From positions 1 through 11,304 of the forward strand of contig JAQVDF010000022.1 of the NCBI GenBank assembly GCA_028698405.1: a stretch of 11,304 bases of DNA, written 5' to 3'. Shown here piece by piece: positions 6,461 through 11,304 of the stretch. The notes below the pieces were generated by a model, which was not told the DNA's origin, ran no database searches, and saw nothing but the letters and a program-made list of their open reading frames with translations. Position 1 is the stretch's first letter, and each line of letters starts with the position of its first letter. Made by a program: the position numbers and the translations under genes. This stretch comes from Phenylobacterium sp. (GTDB lineage: Bacteria; Pseudomonadota; Alphaproteobacteria; Caulobacterales; Caulobacteraceae).

Positions 6461-6515
6461 GCCTTGCTCCCAGCCCTTCCGTTCCCTTGCTCATTTCCGT
6501 CCCGATTCGCAGTTT

Positions 6516-6974
6516 TCAGTGTTCTGCGCGGGCTGGCGGGGTCTCGTCCAGCCTGGGAATGGCCGCCAGGCCAATGTGTTGCGACAAGGCACGGCGCGCG
6601 GTCTCGAAGGCGGGGCTGGCGACGCTGCGCCCGCACAGGTGCAGGCTGGTGGCGCTGAATTCCAGAAGATCCGAGCCCCGGTCGAGCTGGTCGAGCGCCC
6701 GCTCGTAGGGAGTGAGGCCGGCAGGGCTCTCCAGCAAGGGCTCGCGGATCACGTGGCCGGTGTCCAGTTCGGCGATGAAGCCGCGGAAGCCGCCGGCCTC
6801 GCCGGCGATGTCCATCTGACCGCAGACGTGGCGGCCATGCAGCATCAGGCTGCGGAACTGCACCTTGGCCGGATCGGCGGCGTAACGGGCGGCCAGGCGC
6901 TTGCCCTGCTCGAGACTGACGGGCGTGCAGGCGCCCAGCGTGAACGCCGCGGCGAGAAGTAGGAAGATACGCAT
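6516..6974 (-). CDS. Small predicted lipoprotein of unknown function
   Basis: The 152-residue product begins MRIFLLLAAAFTLGAC, a classical lipoprotein signal with lipobox LGAC and Cys16 as the lipidation site, so it should be membrane-anchored and periplasmic. The mature part is about 135 residues, without further membrane segments. It has two short look-alike motifs, RHVCGQ (49-54) and LHLCGR (111-116), whose cysteines Cys51 and Cys114 could form one disulfide. I cannot assign a family or function. The ATG at 6974 fits the signal peptide exactly; no strong Shine-Dalgarno is visible. A 142-base gap separates it from the MmcQ-like gene upstream, and the winged-helix gene follows 55 bases downstream. 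Confidence 0.75.
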   Translation of the reverse strand: MRIFLLLAAAFTLGACTPVSLEQGKRLAARYAADPAKVQFRSLMLHGRHVCGQMDIAGEAGGFRGFIAELDTGHVIREPLLESPAGLTPYERALDQLDRGSDLLEFSATSLHLCGRSVASPAFETARRALSQHIGLAAIPRLDETPPARAEH

Positions 6975-7093
6975 CCCGGGTCGGCGGCCTCGAACGCACG
7001 CGGCGCAGCCCCATTCGCGCCTGATCGCGATCTAATAAGCATGGGTTTGCAGGGATGGTTACCGCCCCCTGCGACATGGCGGCGCAGCCCGGG

Positions 7094-7108
7094 CGCCCGA
7101 TCCGGGCG
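7094..7108 (-). terminator. Weak hairpin after the MmcQ/YjbR gene
   Basis: CGCCCG-ATC-CGGGCG (plus-strand reading) is a perfect six-base inverted repeat with a three-base loop. It lies nine bases past the MmcQ/YjbR stop. No T-run follows on the minus strand, so it is at best a weak intrinsic terminator. The same 142-base gap (6975-7116) also contains a ten-base palindrome GATCGCGATC at 7023-7032 and an AT-richer patch around 7033-7038, which could hold the promoter of the lipoprotein gene. I could not define a clear -35. Confidence 0.25.
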
Positions 7109-7116
7109 ACTGTCCG

Positions 7117-7467
7117 TCAAGCAGCGGGCAGCGAACCTTCCAGCTCCCGCGCCAGCTTCTTGGGCATCACCTTGCGCCATCGGCGTTCGAGGAAATTGCG
7201 CAGCGAGCCCGGGTCGACCGTCTCGATCCGCGCCAGCACGCTCGGATAGTCCTTGTAGTGCGGCGTGATGTGGAAGGTTTCCGGCGCGGCCTCCATCAGC
7301 ATCTCGCGCTCGTCGAAGTCGACCTCGAGCAGCACCAGGCTGTCGTCCTCGGCGCGAATGCGGGTGAAGAACTTGCCCTTCACCTTGAAGGACGGCCGGC
7401 CGTAGGAGGTCCCTTCCTCGGCCCCGGGAAACGAGAGCACCAGCTTACGGACCTCGTCGTAGGTCAT
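7117..7467 (-). CDS. MmcQ/YjbR family protein
   Basis: This 116-residue cytosolic protein matches the MmcQ/YjbR family (double-wing fold, similar to CyaY). MTYDEVRKLVLSFPGAEEGTSYGRPSFKVKGKFF opens it, with the typical LSFPGA..G and G.P.FKV.GK pattern. EREMLMEAAPETFHITPHYKDYPSVLARI follows, and the protein ends with a WRKVMPKKLARELE helix. Members are often labelled DNA-binding on structural grounds, but the actual function is not settled. The ATG at 7467 has GGAGG about six bases upstream, a good Shine-Dalgarno. It lies 81 bases after the gamma-glutamyltransferase-family gene on the same strand. Its length is normal for the family. Confidence 0.92.
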   Translation of the reverse strand: MTYDEVRKLVLSFPGAEEGTSYGRPSFKVKGKFFTRIRAEDDSLVLLEVDFDEREMLMEAAPETFHITPHYKDYPSVLARIETVDPGSLRNFLERRWRKVMPKKLARELEGSLPAA

Positions 7468-7548
7468 GGTCGCCTCCGCACGAGGCGATGATGCGCGCGC
7501 GGGGCGAGCCTGGAAAGCCCCTCGGACTGACCCGCCGAAGGAGGAGCT

Positions 7549-9312
7549 TCAGTAGGCGAGCGCCACGCCGTCCTTGCGCATCTCGCTGGCGGCGGCCCAG
7601 CGGCCGGGCCAGCGTTCGATGGCCTGATAGCCGCCGAAGCCGCCGTCGGAGGGGCCGAAGGCCCAACCGATGCGGGCGAGTTCGGCCCGGGTCTTCTCCG
7701 GCACGCCGGTTTCGAGCCTGAGCGTGCCGACCCCCTTCTGCGCCTCGCCGGTGGGCTCGGATGATCCCTCGTGATGCCAGCGGGGCGCATCGCCAGCCGC
7801 CTGCAGGTCGAGGCCGAAATCGACCATGTTGGAGATGATCTGCGCCTGGCCCTGGGGCTGCATGTCCCCGCCCATCACCCCGAACGCCAGCCAGGGCTCG
7901 CCGCCGCGGGTCGCAAAGCCGGGGATGATGGTCTGGAAGGGCCGTTTGCCGGGGGCGTAGAGGTTGGGGTGGCCGTCCTGAAGGGCGAACAGTTCGCCGC
8001 GGTCCTGGAGCATGAACCCCAGGCCGTCGGGCGACAGGCCCGAGCCCATGCCGCGGTAGTTGGACTGGATCAGGCTGACCATCATCCCGTCGGCGTCGGC
8101 CACGCAGAAGTAGGTGGTGTCGCCGCGGCTGGGCGCCTGGCCGGGATGGACGGGCGTCAGGATCCGGTCGGGACGGATCAGCCCGGCCCGCTCGCGCGCG
8201 TAGTCCTTGGAGATCAGCCAGTCGATCGGCGCGTCGTGGAATGCCGGATCGGCGTAGTGGCGGGCGCGGTCCTCGAAGGCCAGCCGCTTGGCCTCCACCG
8301 CGTGGTGGATGGCGGCCGCCGACTGGAAGCCCATCGCCTTCACGTCGAAGGTCTCCAGGATGTTGAGCAGCTGCAGCGTCGCCAGACCCTGGCTGTTGGG
8401 CGGCAGAGCCCAGACGTCCACGCCGCGATAGCTGGACGACCGAGGATCGACCCACTCCGACCGGTGCGCGGCGAGGTCGGCGCGGGTCATCCAGCCGCCG
8501 ATGCGCCTGAAGTAGCGCTCGATGTCGCGGGCGATGTCGCCTTCGTAGAATTCGCGCGGGCCGCCATCGGCGATGCGGCGGTAGGTCGAGGCCAGGGCCG
8601 GATTCCTGAACAGCTCGCCCTCGCGCGGGGTGCGCCCCTCGCCGGCCCAGACCTTGTTGAAGTTCTCCACCTCCTCGATGCCGGCGCTCGGCCGGTTGAA
8701 GACGTCGAAGCTGCGGGCGAGGTAGTAGGCGACCGTCTGGGCCACCGGATGGCCCTCCTCGGCGTGGCGGATCGCCGGCGCGAACAGGTCCTTCCAGGCC
8801 AGCTTGCCGTAGCGGGCGTGCAGGTCGCCCCAGGCGCCGACCGCGCCCGGCACGCTGACCGAGATGGCTCCATGGGAGGGGATCAGCCCGTTCCTCGCAC
8901 GGGACCGCACCGTGTCTAGCGACAGGCCCCGCGGGCTGCGGCCCGAGCCGTTCAGCCCCACCACCTTCCGCCGCCGGGGATCCCACAGCATGACGAAGGC
9001 GTCGCCGCCGATGCCGCAGGCGATGGGCTCGACCAGGCCCAGCACCGCGTTGGCCGCGATCGCCGCGTCCACCGCCGAGCCGCCGGCCCTGAGGATGTCG
9101 ATGGCCGCCAGCGTGGCCAGCGGATGGGCCGTCGCCGCCGCCCCATGCAGCCCCCAGGCCGCGCTGCGGGTGGCGTAGGTGGCGCCGTCGATGCGGTCGC
9201 CGGGCCCCACGTCCGGCCGGTCGAGGTTGGGATTGCCCGCCCGGCTCTGGGCGAGCGCCGGCCCGGCCGCTGCGGCGGCGGGCAGAGCGGCGAGGAAGGT
9301 GCGGCGGCGCAT
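7549..9312 (-). CDS. Gamma-glutamyltransferase family protein (secreted, self-processing)
   Basis: This 587-residue protein belongs to the Ntn-hydrolase gamma-glutamyltransferase family. In characterised members the proenzyme cuts itself just before a Thr that becomes the nucleophile of the small subunit. Here GDTTYFCVADADG (about 397-409) has the candidate nucleophile Thr399, close to E. coli TTHYSVVDKDG. GGSAVDAAIAANAVLGLVEP (77-96), GIGGDAF (100-106) and NGSGRSP (121-127) are the large-subunit landmarks. GMGSGL shortly after the nucleophile replaces the usual small-subunit glycine/serine loop. The N-terminus MRRRTFLAAL...ALAQ is a signal peptide with a Tat-like RRxFL pattern, so it is probably periplasmic. 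It may act on glutathione or other gamma-glutamyl or amide substrates; some relatives are acylases or oxamate hydrolases, so the substrate is open. The ATG at 9312 has GGAGA upstream, and a good promoter candidate lies in the 65-base gap before it. Confidence 0.93.
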   Translation of the reverse strand: MRRRTFLAALPAAAAAGPALAQSRAGNPNLDRPDVGPGDRIDGATYATRSAAWGLHGAAATAHPLATLAAIDILRAGGSAVDAAIAANAVLGLVEPIACGIGGDAFVMLWDPRRRKVVGLNGSGRSPRGLSLDTVRSRARNGLIPSHGAISVSVPGAVGAWGDLHARYGKLAWKDLFAPAIRHAEEGHPVAQTVAYYLARSFDVFNRPSAGIEEVENFNKVWAGEGRTPREGELFRNPALASTYRRIADGGPREFYEGDIARDIERYFRRIGGWMTRADLAAHRSEWVDPRSSSYRGVDVWALPPNSQGLATLQLLNILETFDVKAMGFQSAAAIHHAVEAKRLAFEDRARHYADPAFHDAPIDWLISKDYARERAGLIRPDRILTPVHPGQAPSRGDTTYFCVADADGMMVSLIQSNYRGMGSGLSPDGLGFMLQDRGELFALQDGHPNLYAPGKRPFQTIIPGFATRGGEPWLAFGVMGGDMQPQGQAQIISNMVDFGLDLQAAGDAPRWHHEGSSEPTGEAQKGVGTLRLETGVPEKTRAELARIGWAFGPSDGGFGGYQAIERWPGRWAAASEMRKDGVALAY

Positions 9313-9336
9313 GGGCGGGTCTCCGGCTACGGCCGG

Positions 9337-9364
9337 ACCTTAGCCGACTTCGGAGAAGCGTCGA
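9337..9364 (-). promoter_or_regulatory. Candidate housekeeping promoter for the gamma-glutamyltransferase-family gene
   Basis: On the minus strand, TCGACGC (9364-9358) and GCTAAGGT (9344-9337) are 13 bases apart. The -35 differs from TTGACGS at one position and the -10 from GCTANAWC at two. Transcription would start near 9330, leaving a short leader that includes the GGAGA ribosome site. This suggests the gene is not solely dependent on read-through from the methyltransferase. Confidence 0.5.
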
Positions 9365-9377
9365 GGCGGCCGAGCCG

Positions 9378-10040
9378 TCAGGGCAGGGTCCAGACCGCCG
9401 TCTTCTTGACCTCCATGTCCTCCAGCTCGCGGGTGGTTGGGACCTGGTATTCGATCAGCTTCTCCAGCCGCTCGCGGGGGAAGTAGCTGCGCCCCGGGTC
9501 GCCGACCAGCACGCGGGCGCCGCCGGCCTTGGCGGCCATCAGCCAGTCCATCACCTGATCGGCGAGCGGGGCCTCGTAGCAGATGTCGCCGGCCAGGATC
9601 ACTTCGACGTCGGGCGGCGGGGGACGATCCAGCAGGTTCTGCTCGGTCGTTGCGACCCGCACCCCGTTGGCGGTGGCGTTGAGCTGGGCGGCGGCGCCCG
9701 CAAAGGCGTCGATGTCGGCGCAGAGCACCTCGGCCGCGCCCGCGACCGCCGCGGCGACGCCGACGATCCCGGACCCGGAGGCGAAATCGATCACCCGCCG
9801 GCCGGCGACGACCTGCGGATTGTCCAGCACGTAGCGGGCCAGGGCCTGGCCGCCGGCCCAGGCGAAGGCCCAGAACGGCGGCGGCAGGCCGATCTGCTCC
9901 AGCGCCTCCTCGGTCATCCGCCAGATGGGAGTGATCTCGTCGGCCAGGTGCAGTCTCAGTTCCGGCGTGTGCGGCGGCGCCTGCAGGGTGGTGTTTTCGA
10001 GGATGAAGGCGCGGCGGCCTTCCGGGGACGGATCGATCAC
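9378..10040 (-). CDS. METTL20/ETFB-lysine-methyltransferase-like protein
   Basis: This 220-residue class I SAM methyltransferase (COG3897-like) resembles human METTL20 (ETFBKMT) along most of its length. It has FILENTTLQAPP (12-23), PPFWAFAWAGGQALARYVLDN (54-74), the SAM loop DFASGSGIVG (85-94), ADID (108-111), the post-II motif DICY (152-155), which matches DxxY of the lysine methyltransferase group, RVLVGDPGRSYF (176-187) and EYQVPTTRELED (197-208). METTL20 and a bacterial homologue trimethylate lysines on the electron-transfer flavoprotein beta subunit; this target is inferred here. The GTG start at 10040 overlaps the desaturase stop as GTGA, so translation is probably coupled. The longer open frame upstream to 10388 lies inside the desaturase and has no family resemblance. 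The target could instead be a ribosomal protein. Confidence 0.88.
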   Translation of the reverse strand: MIDPSPEGRRAFILENTTLQAPPHTPELRLHLADEITPIWRMTEEALEQIGLPPPFWAFAWAGGQALARYVLDNPQVVAGRRVIDFASGSGIVGVAAAVAGAAEVLCADIDAFAGAAAQLNATANGVRVATTEQNLLDRPPPPDVEVILAGDICYEAPLADQVMDWLMAAKAGGARVLVGDPGRSYFPRERLEKLIEYQVPTTRELEDMEVKKTAVWTLP

Positions 10041-10984
10041 GCCGCGGCGAGCGCCCGCTCTGGCTTGGACGAGGCCATAGCCAGCACCTTCAGATAGCCG
10101 AGCTGGACCTCCATCCGCCCGGTCACCCCTTGCGCCTTCAGGAGCCGGTGAGCCCTGGGCAGGCTGTAGCAGGGCAGGTGCATGAACATGTGGTGTTCGC
10201 AGTGATAGTTCACCCAGTAGGGCGCCAGCACCGCCCGCTCGATCAGGTTGGCCCGGGTGGTGCGGGCGTGACGCAGCGGGTCCGGCTCGTCCTTGGCGAT
10301 GCAGGCGTGCTCGGCGATGTTGCGCAGGCGGGTGATCATCTGCAGCCAGGTGGCGGCGGGCAGCACCCACAGCGCCGGCCACACCCACCAGAAGCCGAAC
10401 GGCGCGAACACCGCCGTGGTGACCAGGCCGCCGATGAGGAAGCGGCGCTTGCGCTTCAGCTCGCGAGCGAGGATCGGCCAGACCGGCTCGCCCGGCTTGC
10501 GCGCCTTCAGCTCCGCAGCGACCTGCCCCCAGCGCATCTTCAGCCAGGTCTGGCCGGTCAGGTCGCGCAGGATCTTGCGGCGCAGCGAGCGGCGGGTGAT
10601 CGGGAAGGGCGCCGAGAGCACCAGGTCAGGGTCCTCGGACTGCTGGGCGTACTTGTGGTGCTGCAGATGGTAGGGGCGATACTTCTTCAGCCCCCCGGCG
10701 GTCAGGTGCTCGCCCACCCAGTCGTTGAGCTTCAGGTTGCGGCAAAGGGCGCCGTGGGCGGCGTCGTGCATCAGGATGGCCAGACCCAGCTGGCGGCCGC
10801 CGATGATCATCACCGCCAGCGGGATGGTGATCGGCCAGACCATGGCCATCGCCACCGCCAGCCCGATGACGCCCCAGGCGTGGGCGATCAGCGCCAGCCC
10901 CTTGAGGTCCGAGCGCGCGGTCAGGCGCGCCCACTGCTCGGGGGCGAAGAAGGTCTTGGGATCGACGCGGGCGGCGACAGCCAT
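10037..10984 (-). CDS. Membrane fatty-acid desaturase family protein
   Basis: This 315-residue integral membrane protein carries the three histidine boxes of the desaturase/hydroxylase superfamily: HDAAH at 73-77, HLQHH at 106-110 and HCEHH at 261-265, which together bind a di-iron centre. An extra conserved RNIAEHACI (221-229) lies before the third box. Hydrophobic stretches are at about 29-72 and 183-218. HDAAHGALCRNLKLNDW and VNYHCEHHMFMHLPCYSLPRAH are typical of acyl-lipid or acyl-CoA desaturases. The position of the double bond and the substrate are unknown; a carotenoid or sphingolipid hydroxylase-type activity cannot be excluded. The ATG at 10984 has no Shine-Dalgarno but a GCTAGATT box ends six bases before it. 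It ends in a GTGA overlap with the methyltransferase start and follows ubiA by 71 bases. Confidence 0.92.
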   Translation of the reverse strand: MAVAARVDPKTFFAPEQWARLTARSDLKGLALIAHAWGVIGLAVAMAMVWPITIPLAVMIIGGRQLGLAILMHDAAHGALCRNLKLNDWVGEHLTAGGLKKYRPYHLQHHKYAQQSEDPDLVLSAPFPITRRSLRRKILRDLTGQTWLKMRWGQVAAELKARKPGEPVWPILARELKRKRRFLIGGLVTTAVFAPFGFWWVWPALWVLPAATWLQMITRLRNIAEHACIAKDEPDPLRHARTTRANLIERAVLAPYWVNYHCEHHMFMHLPCYSLPRAHRLLKAQGVTGRMEVQLGYLKVLAMASSKPERALAAA

Positions 10985-10990
10985 GGGGTC

Positions 10991-10998
10991 AATCTAGC
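10991..10998 (-). promoter_or_regulatory. Candidate -10 box for the desaturase gene, possibly leaderless
   Basis: GCTAGATT on the minus strand matches the Caulobacter -10 consensus GCTANAWC at 7 of 8 positions and ends six bases before the desaturase ATG. The upstream -35 is poor. If used, the transcript would begin at about the start codon. Confidence 0.4.
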
Positions 10999-11055
10999 CC
11001 AAGGCCTCGCCCGGGGACAGAATGACGGGGTGTCAGGTTCGGCGCCGAGGTGAGG

Positions 11056-11304
11056 TCAGGGCCGCCAGCCGCCTGCGCAGACGGCGACGAAGAGAATGAA
11101 TCCGGCCAGTGCGTTGGACTTGAACAGAGCAAGCGCGCGACCGGTGTCGGAGAGGTCGAGGCGCTGGGCCTGGCGCGAGAGGTGGAGCGCGAACAGGGCC
11201 GCTGGCGGCCAGAACAGGGGTCCCAGACCGGCAGTGTAGGCGGCGGCCAGGGCAAGGAAGGTCGCCGCCGCGTAGAAGCCGAGCACCGCCCTGGGGGCCG
11301 CATC
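11056..11304 (-). CDS. ubiA: UbiA, 4-hydroxybenzoate polyprenyltransferase, C-terminal end
   Basis: The frame is open to the right edge, so this is the last 82 residues of a longer protein; the GTG at 11286 is internal and not a start. UbiA is the membrane enzyme that joins the polyprenyl chain to 4-hydroxybenzoate in ubiquinone synthesis. The visible part has two or three membrane segments (LGFYAAATFLALAAAYTAGL, LFWPPAALFALHL, and the final GFILFVAVCAG). It also has the conserved C-terminal pattern LD..D...ALALFKSNALAG, matching the Q..LD......CL..FRSN...G ending of UbiA proteins. The Asp-rich catalytic motifs lie outside the window. UbiA is the expected member because ubiD is nearby, but another UbiA-superfamily enzyme is not strictly excluded. 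Confidence 0.85.
   Translation of the reverse strand, partial: DAAPRAVLGFYAAATFLALAAAYTAGLGPLFWPPAALFALHLSRQAQRLDLSDTGRALALFKSNALAGFILFVAVCAGGWRP

Noticed and set aside
5246..6658. A plus-strand open frame of about 470 codons opposite the winged-helix gene
   Set aside because: Low-complexity translation; the opposite strand encodes a coherent duplicated protein with a ribosome site.
7023..7032. Ten-base palindrome GATCGCGATC as an operator
   Set aside because: GC-rich genomes contain many such short palindromes, and no regulator or second copy nearby supports a role.
7468..7548. GGGGC/GCCCC inverted repeat after the gamma-glutamyltransferase-family gene as a terminator
   Set aside because: Only five pairs with an eleven-base loop and no T-run.
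7445..8986. A minus-strand open frame of about 513 codons inside the gamma-glutamyltransferase-family gene
   Set aside because: Same-strand shifted frame with Arg/Pro/Gly-rich sequence; the real gene has intact family motifs.
10041..10388. N-terminal extension of the methyltransferase frame
   Set aside because: This part overlaps the desaturase coding sequence in another frame and does not resemble the methyltransferase family; the GTG at 10040 fits the family start.
1..11304. Defence island, CRISPR array, mobile element or tRNA
   Set aside because: No direct-repeat array, transposase, integrase, terminal inverted repeats or cloverleaf was seen on either strand; coding sequence fills almost the whole window.

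Overview
This window is a stretch of very GC-rich chromosome that looks like an alphaproteobacterium of the order Caulobacterales (Caulobacter/Phenylobacterium-like). The reasons are the gene families (DUF4170, a TldE/PmbA-type protein, a bacterial METTL20-like lysine methyltransferase with a class 1 UbiD), several promoter-like sites resembling the Caulobacter housekeeping consensus (TTGACGS, 10-14 bases, GCTANAWC), and genes that lack a Shine-Dalgarno but have a -10 box just before the start. The genus is inferred from memory of these families and was not tested. No transposon, phage gene, CRISPR array, tRNA or rRNA was seen, and no intergenic gap exceeds 150 bases.

Layout. Positions 1-1542 are on the plus strand: the tail of an SRPBCC/AHSA1 protein, a cysteine-dependent tyrosine/dual-specificity phosphatase whose frame runs abnormally far into the next gene, and a retropepsin-like aspartic protease lipoprotein. 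Positions 1539-5186 are on the minus strand, read ubiD, a MAPEG membrane protein, pmbA, then a DUF4170 protein. A small plus-strand gene (5283-5510) encodes an orphan Phd-like protein. Positions 5507-11304 are again on the minus strand, read from the right: the end of ubiA, a fatty-acid desaturase, a METTL20-type methyltransferase, a secreted gamma-glutamyltransferase-family enzyme, an MmcQ/YjbR protein, an unknown lipoprotein and a tandem winged-helix protein.

How the genes fit together. ubiA and ubiD catalyse consecutive early steps of ubiquinone synthesis (prenylation of 4-hydroxybenzoate, then decarboxylation) and lie about 6 kb apart here. The METTL20-like enzyme belongs to a family that methylates the electron-transfer flavoprotein beta subunit, which feeds electrons from fatty-acid oxidation towards ubiquinone, and its start overlaps the stop of a lipid desaturase. 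A lipid/quinone/electron-transfer theme is therefore plausible at the right end, but it is inference. The remaining genes look like ordinary housekeeping or cell-envelope genes.

I did not find a convincing new multi-gene system. The points most worth a second look are the tandem-duplicated winged-helix protein, the orphan Phd-like gene convergent with it, the methyltransferase-desaturase coupling, the phosphatase read-through, three candidate leaderless transcripts, and the DUF4170 promoter region, which carries paired GANTC sites.
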